Below are positions 1 through 7,900 of a stretch of DNA of 64,000 bases, piece after piece; within the stretch, counting starts at the first letter, position 1, and every line of letters starts with the position of its first letter. Source of the stretch: Bacteroidota bacterium (GTDB taxonomy: Bacteria; Bacteroidota; Bacteroidia; Chitinophagales; Saprospiraceae); NCBI GenBank assembly GCA_024743405.1, contig JANSWP010000033.1, positions 1 through 64,000 on the forward strand, written 5' to 3'. Under the pieces are notes generated by a model. That model was not told where the DNA came from. It saw only the letters and a list, made by a program, of their open reading frames with translations, and did no database searches. The position numbers were made by a program, and so were the translations under genes.

Positions 1-68
1 ACTGCTTCTTTTTCAAAGTCTGTTAATTCTGATGTTCGGCTTGATTTCTTCTTTTTGCGTATCGTCAT
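1..68 (-). CDS. N-terminal fragment of an unidentified protein (partial at window edge)
   Basis: Reading the minus strand from an ATG at 68-66 gives about 22 open codons, beginning MTIRKKKKSSRTSELTDFEK, and the frame runs off the left edge. The lysine-rich start followed by a 'SELTDFEKEA' stretch looks like a real protein beginning, loosely like the start of helix-turn-helix transposase-type proteins, but too little is visible to name a family. The frame stays open a little upstream of this ATG, so the start is not certain. Confidence 0.35.
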   Translation of the reverse strand, partial: MTIRKKKKSSRTSELTDFEKEA

Positions 69-225
69 CTGTGTGCTTTTTTTGCGAATATCTCCTTTTT
101 TTCAATTCGCTTCCTCGCACAGTTTAATGAACAGTCTCTAACCAAGCCAAACGACTAGTCCAAGTTTTGGAATGGAAATGTCAAATGAAGAGACTGAAAC
201 TTTTTAATAATTTAGTTCAGGTGCT

Positions 226-255
226 TAAAAGTGAAAGGTTGAAAAACCTTTCACT
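226..255 (-). terminator. Rho-independent terminator after the OmpA-domain gene
   Basis: An 11-bp perfect stem (230-240 paired with 245-255, loop of four) lies just beyond the minus-strand stop at 274. On the minus strand it is followed by a short T run. It would end the sigma factor/OmpA transcript. Confidence 0.6.
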
Positions 256-273
256 TCACTTAGTCGTTAGTCT

Positions 274-888
274 TTATTTCCTAACTAATTCCACTCTTCG
301 ATTTTTCATTTTTCCTCCATCCGAATCATTTGGAAACATAGGTTTCGTCTCGCCAAATCCACTTGCTTGAAGTCGACTCTCTGAAATGGATAAATTCAAT
401 AAAGCCGCTTTGACTGCCTGTGCTCGTGCTTCCGACAATTTTAGATTATATGAAGTTGATCCATCACTATCGGTATGTCCTTCGATACTCAATTTTAGGT
501 CAGGATGCGCTTTAAGCATATCCGCAATTCTATGAATGATGGGCATAGAAGATGGTCTAATCGCAGCATTGTCATAATCAAATTGAATATCATTGATAAT
601 GACTTTTCCTTTCTCCATTATCGTTTCGTAATAACCAAGGCTTGCTTTGACCACTTCATAGTCAACTTCGGTATTATATCTTTTTTGAGATTGTGTATAG
701 AGTCCAATACTTAAAACAGCGATACTTAGAATTCCTATGAGCAGCCATTTATTTCTTTTCATTTTAGTGTGTTTTTTTTGAGCTTTTTCAAATATTGTAG
801 AAAGAGACGGCGCGCTTAATTCATCTTTTTTTCGTTGATTTTGAAAAAGGTTATTTAAATAATTATTAGTTGAATTTTCTTTTTTCAT
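274..888 (-). CDS. Membrane-anchored OmpA-domain protein coupled to an ECF sigma factor
   Basis: The 204-residue protein has a hydrophilic N-terminal segment of about 45 residues, one hydrophobic segment (about 47-65, LLIGILSIAVLSIGLY) preceded by lysines, and a C-terminal OmpA-like peptidoglycan-binding domain (about 95-204). The domain carries the typical FDYDNAAIRP, IEGHTDSDGS and NRRVELV motifs. There is no signal peptide, so the N-terminus should be cytoplasmic and the OmpA domain periplasmic. The start codon overlaps the stop of the upstream sigma gene (ATGA at 885-888), so the two are translationally coupled. This is where an anti-sigma factor normally sits. I infer, without family evidence, that the cytoplasmic part may hold the sigma factor while the OmpA domain senses the cell wall. 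Confidence 0.85.
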   Translation of the reverse strand: MKKENSTNNYLNNLFQNQRKKDELSAPSLSTIFEKAQKKHTKMKRNKWLLIGILSIAVLSIGLYTQSQKRYNTEVDYEVVKASLGYYETIMEKGKVIINDIQFDYDNAAIRPSSMPIIHRIADMLKAHPDLKLSIEGHTDSDGSTSYNLKLSEARAQAVKAALLNLSISESRLQASGFGETKPMFPNDSDGGKMKNRRVELVRK

Positions 889-1361
889 TGTTGGAAATTT
901 TGGTTTATTATTAACCTTTTTTTCAATTGACGCTTCCCTCTTTCATAATGCGTTCTAGCTGTTCCAATCTGAATTTTCATGATTTCAGAAGCTTCTTCAA
1001 TGGTTAGATTTTGATAAAAAACTAAGTGTAAAATTTGATTCTGTTGGGGTGATAATTGATTCAAAGCGTTTTGGAAAGACACTTCATTTATTTCCTCCAT
1101 CTCAGAGGTGACGAACTCAATACTCCGAAATCGTTTTTCCTTTTTAATAAAATCGATGGCTGTATTTCGAATAACGGCAAAAAGCCAGGTTTTGAATTCA
1201 GCTTTGCCATTGAATTTGGCGCGGCCTTCCAGTGTTTTCAAATAAACGGTTTGCAAAACATCCTCTGCTGCTGTATGGTCGTCGAAACAACATCGCAATG
1301 CCCATCCAAAACTATCTGCATGTAATTTTTCTAATTTTTCCCTCAGTTGATTTTGATTCAT
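885..1361 (-). CDS. RNA polymerase sigma factor, ECF (sigma-70) family
   Basis: The 158 residues match a small ECF sigma factor. Region 2 is seen around residues 20-85, with the core-binding/-10 recognition signature AEDVLQTVYLKT and FKTWLFAVIRNTAIDF. Region 4 is at about 105-155, with the helix-turn-helix LSPQQNQILHLVFYQNLTIEEAS followed by GTARTHYERGKRQLKKRL. It directs core RNA polymerase to a specific promoter set. It is the first gene of a two-gene operon with the OmpA-domain membrane protein, which probably controls it. The target promoters cannot be told from the sequence. Confidence 0.93.
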   Translation of the reverse strand: MNQNQLREKLEKLHADSFGWALRCCFDDHTAAEDVLQTVYLKTLEGRAKFNGKAEFKTWLFAVIRNTAIDFIKKEKRFRSIEFVTSEMEEINEVSFQNALNQLSPQQNQILHLVFYQNLTIEEASEIMKIQIGTARTHYERGKRQLKKRLIINQNFQQ

Positions 1362-1854
1362 TAACTGATTAATTTTGTCTATTGGTCTTTAAAAAATGGA
1401 ACTTATAGGACAGCAGTTCTCAAAAAAATAATTTTTTCGTTCGCTAGCCAACCATTCTCTCGATTTACTCACCAAAAAAGAAAGTTTAGTTTTATTTTCA
1501 GCCCAAATACAAAGAAGCTGTTTCAAAATCCACTACCGTTTTTTTACCGAGCCATTTTCCGCCTGTTTTTAGATTTTTATCGCTTCATAGCGATGCTATG
1601 AAACTCAAAAAATCTAAAAACAAACGAAAAAAACTCAGATAAAAAATCCGACATTAGGTTTTAAAACAGCTTCTTAGGAACTTTTAGAGTATGTTTGAAT
1701 TATGATTTTGGCGATTTTCCTGTAACTATCATTTTGCACAGCGTTATTTTTCTCCTCAAATTGCCCGCATTTGACTGCGAAAAATGCCTCCTTCAAAATA
1801 ATATTTCCTAAAAAATCACTCAAACGCAAATTCCAAACATATTCTAACACCAAA
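1362..1854. other. Intergenic region between divergent genes, containing a MITE-like element
   Basis: This stretch separates the minus-strand sigma operon from the plus-strand T9SS protein. The only recognisable structure is the inverted-repeat element at 1513-1674. The rest is AT-rich with no convincing gene. Confidence 0.5.
1513..1674. repeat. MITE-like element with 18-bp terminal inverted repeats
   Basis: Ends 1513-1530 and 1657-1674 are inverted repeats of each other (16 of 18 positions, AGAAGCTGTTT... ends). An inner inverted repeat (GTTTTTAGATTTTT against AAAATCTAAAAAC) surrounds a small hairpin, TCGCTTCATAGCGA. The right-hand 62 bp recurs at 23711-23772 with only two differences. No coding capacity is seen, which fits a non-autonomous palindromic repeat. 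Confidence 0.6.
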
Positions 1855-3816
1855 ATGTCCCTCATGTCTTTCAAACGAATTGGAATAATCATAGGTCTTT
1901 CGATTTATACCATTATTATTTTTGCGCAAGAGCCCTTTATCTGCAGAGGGTCGTTTTATCTGACTTTAGCCAATTTAGGGACTAAAAGCAAGGCTTTCGA
2001 GGTCGTCGTTGACCCCGTTGGAGGGGACGTCCAATTTTCTCCTTTAAACGATACCAATACAGGAGAAGTACTCAATTCCATTGGCTTTCGTTCGACAGAT
2101 AGCTTTATCTATGGGATCGATCCTGGAACCTATAATTTATTTCAAGTAGATTCGACGGGGAGCGCCTTTTTAATTGGCAATGTGGCTTCAGGTGTTAATA
2201 CTAGTCGAATCCATATCGCTGGAGATATTACACCTGATGGTCGATATTTAGTACTCCTGGAGTCGACTGATACAAGAGATGAAGCCTTGGTTTTTATAGA
2301 TTTGGAGTCACCAACCTTTGCTGCAACCAAACAAATGCTTTCAGGAACGAATACTCGATGTGCCGATGTCGCCTTTGATCCATTGACCTCACAGCTATAC
2401 GGGTTTAATACTTTCGGCGACCGACTTGTCATTTTTAATACGACCAATGGAAGTATTAATGCAAATTTTCCATCAACAGATGTTGCCGACTTTATGGGAG
2501 CTATTTTCTTTGATGCTTTTGGAAATTTGTTTGGGTATGGGCGGCGAAAAGGTGCTTCCGGTAATGGTCAAGATGGGTTTTTTAGTGTTGATAAAAACAC
2601 AGGTATTGTCACTTTAGAAGCTATTGGGCCTGCTGCGACAGGTAATGATGGTTGTTCTTGCCCGTATCGAGTCGAATTAAGAGAATGGGTAGCCATCAAT
2701 GAGGAATTAGTTCCTTGTACAACGGTTCCAATAACTATTGAGATTGCTAATACTTCAGGACGTGAACAAACGGGATTGACCTTCGAGCATTACTTTCCTG
2801 AAAGTTTTCAAATCACCGATATTTCGATTCCTTTTCCTGCTACTATTACAGAAGGAGGTATTGGATCGGACTATTTTATCTATGAAGACCTAAATGTGCC
2901 TGTAGGAATCCATCAAATTACGGTTTGGGTTGAGTTATTGCCAGATGCGAGTGGGTTTCATGAATTACAATCTACTCTTTCAGGCTTGCCAACGGAACTC
3001 GGAGAGATCGAAATCTCCGATAATCCATTCACTCTTATTCAAGATGACCCAGCTACGATGACCGTTAATGAATTGAATATCGACTTCAGTGCAATCAATA
3101 CGAATATCTGTCCTGGTGATGAAATAACGCTTGAACCAGGCATTTTTGGAGTTGATTATTTGTGGAGTGATGGTTCGACTGATCCTACTTTTTCGGTGAG
3201 TGATGGAGGAACGTATGCTGTTACTGTGACCAGCGGTTGTGAGGTGCAAATTGAGACCGTGACGGTTCAAGTTATCCCATTAAATGTTCAATTGGAGCCT
3301 TATCATGAAATCGAATTAGGTGATGATTTGACCTTGTTTCCTTTCCTATTTCCAGTAGGAGATAACTATTTTTTTTCGTGGGAAAGTACCAATGAATTAG
3401 AAGGCAATGTTAATGTTCAAAACCTGAATATCCAGCCATTTTTTGATGGAAATTATACTATTAGTGTAGACAATGGGCAAGGGTGTCAGGATTCAGCTTC
3501 TACTTTTGTTAAGGTGTTAAAGAATAGAAAAATTTACTTCCCAAATGCCTTTAGTCCCAATTCCGATGGCTTTAACGATTTCTTTTTCCCAGCAAGTAAA
3601 AACCCAGAAATAGTGCTTTCTTTTCAAATTTTCGACCGCTGGGGCAGCCTTGTTTTTGAAAACTACAATTTTCAAACAGAGCAAGTCGACCAAGGCTGGG
3701 ATGGGGAACACAGTGACAAAAAATTATCTACCGGTGTTTATGTTTATAAAGCAGAAATCCAGTTTTTGGACGGAGAGGTTTTTACGTTTACGGGAGATGT
3801 ATCCTTGGTGAGGTAG
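1855..3816 (+). CDS. Secreted protein with T9SS type B C-terminal sorting domain
   Basis: I place the start at the ATG at 1855, because the hydrophobic signal segment (RIGIIIGLSIYTIIIFAQ) follows it directly; an in-frame ATG at 1771 would add a non-hydrophobic leader. The mature N-terminal half (about 25-260) looks like a beta-propeller-type read-out domain, with strands such as FIYGIDPGTYNLFQV and TPDGRYLVLLE, and ends in a cysteine-rich GNDGCSCPYRVEL segment; it resembles the DUF6923 type. A DUF11-like region and an Ig-like domain follow. The last ~95 residues are a type B sorting domain (FPNAFSPNSDGFNDFF, FDRWGSLVFE, GWDGEH, GDVSLVR). It is expected to be exported by Sec, then T9SS, and attached to the cell surface. 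Its ligand is unknown. Confidence 0.85.
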   Translation: MSLMSFKRIGIIIGLSIYTIIIFAQEPFICRGSFYLTLANLGTKSKAFEVVVDPVGGDVQFSPLNDTNTGEVLNSIGFRSTDSFIYGIDPGTYNLFQVDSTGSAFLIGNVASGVNTSRIHIAGDITPDGRYLVLLESTDTRDEALVFIDLESPTFAATKQMLSGTNTRCADVAFDPLTSQLYGFNTFGDRLVIFNTTNGSINANFPSTDVADFMGAIFFDAFGNLFGYGRRKGASGNGQDGFFSVDKNTGIVTLEAIGPAATGNDGCSCPYRVELREWVAINEELVPCTTVPITIEIANTSGREQTGLTFEHYFPESFQITDISIPFPATITEGGIGSDYFIYEDLNVPVGIHQITVWVELLPDASGFHELQSTLSGLPTELGEIEISDNPFTLIQDDPATMTVNELNIDFSAINTNICPGDEITLEPGIFGVDYLWSDGSTDPTFSVSDGGTYAVTVTSGCEVQIETVTVQVIPLNVQLEPYHEIELGDDLTLFPFLFPVGDNYFFSWESTNELEGNVNVQNLNIQPFFDGNYTISVDNGQGCQDSASTFVKVLKNRKIYFPNAFSPNSDGFNDFFFPASKNPEIVLSFQIFDRWGSLVFENYNFQTEQVDQGWDGEHSDKKLSTGVYVYKAEIQFLDGEVFTFTGDVSLVR

Positions 3817-3831
3817 CAAATGGGAAGCCCT

Positions 3832-3994
3832 AAATCTTCCAGGTTTTGAGTTTAGTATCATTTCTCACCCCCAGCCCCTGAAGGAGAGCATCTACCCGCT
3901 TGGTGGGCGGTGGTTTCCCTTCAGGGGTTAGGGCTGTGTGTTGGCATTGAGCTTCTGATACTAAACAGAAATGGTTTCAAAGCCTGGAAGATTT
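3832..3994. repeat. Nested palindromic intergenic element, about 163 bp
   Basis: Three nested pairs of arms are seen: outer AAATCTTCCAGG (3832-3843) with its complement at 3983-3994; middle GTTTAGTATCA (3850-3860) with its complement at 3955-3965; inner CCCCTGAAGG (3875-3884) with its complement at 3918-3927. The inner core shares the CCCTGAAGG motif with the element at 10519-10680. It lies between convergent genes and may also work as a bidirectional terminator. Confidence 0.65.
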
Positions 3995-4014
3995 CTGAGA
4001 ATCGATTTATTAAA

Positions 4015-4104
4015 CTAATCGACAACCACCTTCTCTATCAAGACCTTCTCCTGAAACTGCGCCCTAACCAATAAATATCCTTTGGAAAAATCACCTCCCT
4101 CCAT
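4015..4104 (-). pseudogene. Possible relic of a T9SS sorting-domain tail
   Basis: A 29-codon minus-strand ORF (ATG at 4104, stop at 4015-4017) encodes a peptide ending KGYLLVRAQFQEKVLIEKVVVD. That looks like the last beta strands of a T9SS type A sorting domain. It follows the SNF2 stop codon by one codon and in the same frame. It could be the remnant of a degraded secreted-protein gene or chance; length limits certainty. Confidence 0.3.
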
Positions 4105-4107
4105 AAA

Positions 4108-7053
4108 TCACCCCAATAAAAACTCCAAATCTCCTCTCGAAAGCGACTGCTTACCTGCACCCGAAAGGATATCCTCTGCCAAGGTTGCCTTCCGCTCTTG
4201 GAGTTTCAAAATCTTCTCTTCAATCGAATCTTTGGTGATGAATTTTAGTGCAAAAACCTTTTTCGTTTGACCAATTCTGTGCGCTCTCGCAATTGCCTGT
4301 TTTTCGGCGGCAGGGTTCCACCACGGGTCGAGCATGAATACATAATCGGCGGCGGTAAGGTTGAGTCCCGTTCCACCTGCTTTGGTGGAAATTAGGAAAG
4401 ATTTGACAGAATCTTTGGTCTGAAATTTTTCGATTTCTTTGGCTCTTTGTTTTTGTGTGACACTGCCTGTGAGCCAAGAAAATTCTTGTTCATTTTCCGA
4501 AAAATGGGTTTTAAATAAATCCAAATATTTAACGAATGTGCTAAATATCAGTGCTTTATGATTGGATTTGTTGACCGTCTCCCATTGTTCTAAGACATCT
4601 TTAAATTTACCGGATTCTTTTTCATAATCCTCAAAAACGAGGCGTGGATGATTGACAATTTGACGTAATTTCAAAAGGGTCTGAATTACAATTCGATTGT
4701 ATTCAAAATTGGATTTATTGAAGTTTTCTAATAAGAAATTTCGGGCTTTAGATTTTTCCTTTTCATACAATTTTTTCTGGTCGGAAGTCATCTCCGAATA
4801 ATAAACTTGTACATCCAATTCGGGCAAATCTTTCGCAACTTGTTCTTTCGTTCTTCTCAATAAAAACGGCGAAACCATATTTCGCAATTGTTCTTTTTTC
4901 ATATCATCTCCGCCTCTTTCAATGGGAGAAATAAACTCTCTTTTGAAAAAAGCATAACTGCCCAAAAGACCAGGGTTAATGAATTGCATTTGAGACCAAA
5001 GATCAGATAGTGAGTTCTCAATTGGCGTACCCGACAACGAAACTTTATTGTTGGCTTGAAATTGATTTATCGCCTTAAAAACCTTTGAATCCTTATTTTT
5101 GATATATTGACTTTCGTCCAAAACGATGTATTCAAACTCCATTTCTTTCAGGATTTCAGCATCCTTTAAGGCAGTTTGATAGGTGGTCAACAGCACATCA
5201 AATCTTTCCAGAATTCGAATATCTTTATGTCGCTTTGTACCCACATGGCGGTAAACATTCAGCTTTGGGGCAAATTTTTTAATCTCACTCTCCCAATTGA
5301 ATACCAGAGAAGCTGGCAAAATCACCAGTGCATTCAATGGTTTTAAATAATCTATATCTCCTGAAGTATTGAATAAATTGGTTTGTACATTTTGATTTTT
5401 TTGAACTGCTGAGTTTTGAACTCGCTGTTCTTTCGCATGCAATAAGATTGCAATCATCTGGAGTGTTTTTCCCAGTCCCATGTCATCTGCCAAACAAGCA
5501 CCGAGATCATTCTGATAATTCCAAAAAAGCCATTTTACGCCTTCTAGTTGGTAAGGTCTTAAGGTCGCTTTCAAATCAGTTGACAGGGTAAAATCAATAT
5601 TCTTCCAATCAATTTCTCCAACTGATTTGGATTCGAAACCCATTTTATTCAAAATGGTAAATTGACTTTTTGACAATCGAACCAAATCTTTGTCTCGCTT
5701 CCCAAATTGTGCCAAAGCCAAATACTTTGTCATCCATTCTTCCGGAATCAAAAACCAAGTGTCATCAGGCAATAAATAAAATCGATTCCCTTCTCGAATG
5801 TAAGGAATCAATTTGTGAAAAGGAATGGAAAACTGTCCAACTTGAACGACAATCAACAAGTCGAACCAATCATTCTTTTTAGAAATTTCTTGAGTGATTT
5901 TTGGTGTATGTAGGTTTATTGGTTTTTGATCATATCGTGGACCAACTATTTGAAAACCAAACGCTTCTAACTGTTTTTGATGCGTCCGAATCCATTCAAA
6001 AATCTGATGTCCATCTGCTTCTGTATTTGCGATTTGGAATAGATTGTTTTCGCTAATTTCTAAGCCTAGGTTTTTCAAAATATTCAAAAAAGATGTTTCA
6101 CGATTATCATTTCGGACTGTCTGAAGAATGGTAATTTCTTCCTCTGATTCGAATCTCAAATTAGTCACTTTTCGCCTCTTTTCATTCCAATGAAAAGTAG
6201 CATCTGCGTATTGAAACTTAAGATTTAAACCCCATTTCTTAGTGAAAACATTTTCTGTTGCCTGTAACTCTGCACTTAATAATTGATCGTTTTTTAATAC
6301 TTCAAAACCATTCGCTTCAATATCTAACTTGGAAGCTTGTTTGAGAATAAAACTCTCAAAATACATTTTTGCATTTTTCAAAAGAATGACCACTTTCCAC
6401 TTTTTTCGGAAGGGCTTAACCATGTTCCCATTTATATTTGGAACCTTGTAAAGTTTATAATCGACAAATAACCACGCTGGCGTATTCGTAATAGGGATGA
6501 CATCTTTTGTTCGAATGTCAAAGACACCGTTTTCATCCTCCAAGCGCAAATAATAATGAATGACCTTTTCTCTTAAATCAACTTGAATTTGTGGGGTTAA
6601 TTCTTTTTGTTTCGGTATTTCCATTAATACTTCGCTTGCTGAAACCTTACGTTCAATGTTCCAGCAAATCAATAGTTTTTGTTCAGATATTTCTGATAAA
6701 AAGGTATCTAATTCTTGATGAACATAATTTCGAATTTTTGCTTGAATGGGATTGTCTCCCCACAATTTTTGAAATGGAACAAATCGTTTTCGAGGTGGCT
6801 TGAATTTTTCTTCGAGTGCTTTGGTGTCTAATTTTTCAATGATTTCAAACAGTTTTTCAATCGTTGGTGTAGAGTCAATGCCATAGCTTTGAATTGTCTT
6901 GGGGATCGCCTTTTTTTGAATGTGGGAGAGTTTCCCATTTCGATCTCTTTGGACAATATATGCGACAGGAACGAAAAGTCCTTCCGCAATTGGAGTCAAA
7001 TTATAAACAATCGTATATCTGTCGGTCTTCTTTTCTGTTTCGAATAATTGCAT
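4108..7053 (-). CDS. SNF2-family DEAD/DEAH-box helicase
   Basis: 981 residues. The N-terminal half (1-480) is a bacterial-SNF2-type accessory region without a zinc-finger signature. The ATPase core carries Walker A in ADDMGLGKTLQM (about 520-532), motif II VLDESQ (about 645), motif III SGTPIENSLSDLW, and the C-terminal RecA lobe with STKAGGTGLNLTAAD, DPWWNPAAEKQA and ARAHRIGQ. These residues define a Swi2/Snf2 double-stranded DNA translocase of the RapA/HepA-like group, used in remodelling, repair or transcription recycling. The DExH box reads DESQ instead of DEAH, as in several bacterial members. It is divergent from the putative nuclease at 7186, with a long palindrome between them. Confidence 0.95.
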   Translation of the reverse strand: MQLFETEKKTDRYTIVYNLTPIAEGLFVPVAYIVQRDRNGKLSHIQKKAIPKTIQSYGIDSTPTIEKLFEIIEKLDTKALEEKFKPPRKRFVPFQKLWGDNPIQAKIRNYVHQELDTFLSEISEQKLLICWNIERKVSASEVLMEIPKQKELTPQIQVDLREKVIHYYLRLEDENGVFDIRTKDVIPITNTPAWLFVDYKLYKVPNINGNMVKPFRKKWKVVILLKNAKMYFESFILKQASKLDIEANGFEVLKNDQLLSAELQATENVFTKKWGLNLKFQYADATFHWNEKRRKVTNLRFESEEEITILQTVRNDNRETSFLNILKNLGLEISENNLFQIANTEADGHQIFEWIRTHQKQLEAFGFQIVGPRYDQKPINLHTPKITQEISKKNDWFDLLIVVQVGQFSIPFHKLIPYIREGNRFYLLPDDTWFLIPEEWMTKYLALAQFGKRDKDLVRLSKSQFTILNKMGFESKSVGEIDWKNIDFTLSTDLKATLRPYQLEGVKWLFWNYQNDLGACLADDMGLGKTLQMIAILLHAKEQRVQNSAVQKNQNVQTNLFNTSGDIDYLKPLNALVILPASLVFNWESEIKKFAPKLNVYRHVGTKRHKDIRILERFDVLLTTYQTALKDAEILKEMEFEYIVLDESQYIKNKDSKVFKAINQFQANNKVSLSGTPIENSLSDLWSQMQFINPGLLGSYAFFKREFISPIERGGDDMKKEQLRNMVSPFLLRRTKEQVAKDLPELDVQVYYSEMTSDQKKLYEKEKSKARNFLLENFNKSNFEYNRIVIQTLLKLRQIVNHPRLVFEDYEKESGKFKDVLEQWETVNKSNHKALIFSTFVKYLDLFKTHFSENEQEFSWLTGSVTQKQRAKEIEKFQTKDSVKSFLISTKAGGTGLNLTAADYVFMLDPWWNPAAEKQAIARAHRIGQTKKVFALKFITKDSIEEKILKLQERKATLAEDILSGAGKQSLSRGDLEFLLG

Positions 7054-7116
7054 CTTGATCAGCTGTGTGTATTTTCAACGAAGGTAAAATATTGTTCTTA
7101 TTTTAGGAGAATTATT

Positions 7117-7153
7117 TAAATTAATTTGTTTTGTTTTAAAACAAATTAATTTA
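7117..7153. promoter_or_regulatory. 16-bp-armed palindrome in a divergent promoter region
   Basis: Arms 7117-7132 and 7138-7153 are perfect complements with a five-base loop (left arm TAAATTAATTTGTTTT). The palindrome sits in the 132-bp gap between the helicase start (7053) and the nuclease-like start (7186). It could be an operator for both genes or a structural element. It has no T tail proper to a terminator, and its position upstream of both genes argues for control. Confidence 0.5.
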
Positions 7154-7185
7154 ATTCTAGGTTGTAAAAAGTAAAATAATCAATA

Positions 7186-7746
7186 TTGCAAACCTTTCAA
7201 GAAAGCGGTTTAGCCTTCAATTTCGAAGATGACTGGATTGTCATTCAATATGACAAGCATCGATTTTATCGATATTTGAGTGGTCGAGGTCTGAAAGGAG
7301 TTGATTTTATTTATGTGATAAATTTTGAAAAATTGGTTTTAATGGAGGTTAAAAATTATAACGATCGATATGAATACGACGAAATCAATCCAACAGAAAC
7401 CTTTTTAAACAATCTTGACCGATTTTTTAATGCTTATGTAGGGAAGTTCAATCATACTTTAAGAGCTATTCAAATTATTCATTACTATTATCAAAGAAAA
7501 TGGTGGTTTAGGAATTTAGGAGTACCAATCACCAAGGTTATTCCAAAGAAATATTGGACAAAGTTTGAATGGGGAAGATGGTATTTGATGTATTTTTTAA
7601 TGAAAAAAGGATCGGTGGAGCCCGTTGTTTCGATTGGACATGATAAAAATATAGAGTTGGATAAGGAGCGAATAAAAAATGGCTTTGAAAATAAAATGAA
7701 AGCCATGACAGACTTTGGAAAGGTGAGGCTTGACTTTTTGAATTGA
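7186..7746 (+). CDS. Small putative PD-(D/E)XK-fold nuclease
   Basis: 186 residues with no ATG available. An in-frame stop at 7177-7179 precedes a TTG at 7186, which is taken as the start. Residues 35-62 contain GVDFIYVI followed by LVLMEVKNY, the spacing and pattern of a PD-(D/E)XK active site (D, then E-x-K, on adjacent beta strands). The rest is rich in aromatic and basic residues (YYYQRKWWF, KKYWTKFEWGRWY). No other domain is seen. It is divergently transcribed from the SNF2 helicase, suggesting joint action on DNA. The nuclease call rests on the motif alone. Confidence 0.6.
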   Translation: MQTFQESGLAFNFEDDWIVIQYDKHRFYRYLSGRGLKGVDFIYVINFEKLVLMEVKNYNDRYEYDEINPTETFLNNLDRFFNAYVGKFNHTLRAIQIIHYYYQRKWWFRNLGVPITKVIPKKYWTKFEWGRWYLMYFLMKKGSVEPVVSIGHDKNIELDKERIKNGFENKMKAMTDFGKVRLDFLN

Positions 7747-7775
7747 TTTTTATGCGCCATTCTTATTTCATTTCC

Positions 7776-7783
7776 TACTTTTG
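7776..7783 (+). promoter_or_regulatory. Possible -7 promoter element (TACTTTTG)
   Basis: TACTTTTG fits the Bacteroidota -7 consensus TAnnTTTG, about 118 bp upstream of the Wzz-like gene. No good -33 TTG is seen at the expected distance, so this is tentative. Confidence 0.3.
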
Positions 7784-7900
7784 CGCTGATTTTGAGTTCA
7801 TTTGTTAAAATGGGAAATAATCCACTTCTATTCGTTTTTCTCCGTTTGACAATCGAACTTGATTTTTGAAAACTACCGAACAAACGAATATCCAACTTGA

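Noticed and set aside
1362-1854. Searched for an insertion sequence transposase associated with the inverted repeats
   Set aside because: No transposase frame was found near any of the palindromic elements, so they are called MITE-like or palindromic repeats rather than insertion sequences.
7491-7895. 134-codon minus-strand ORF overlapping the nuclease-like gene
   Set aside because: No domain or signal features; the plus-strand frame has the conserved motif and better composition.
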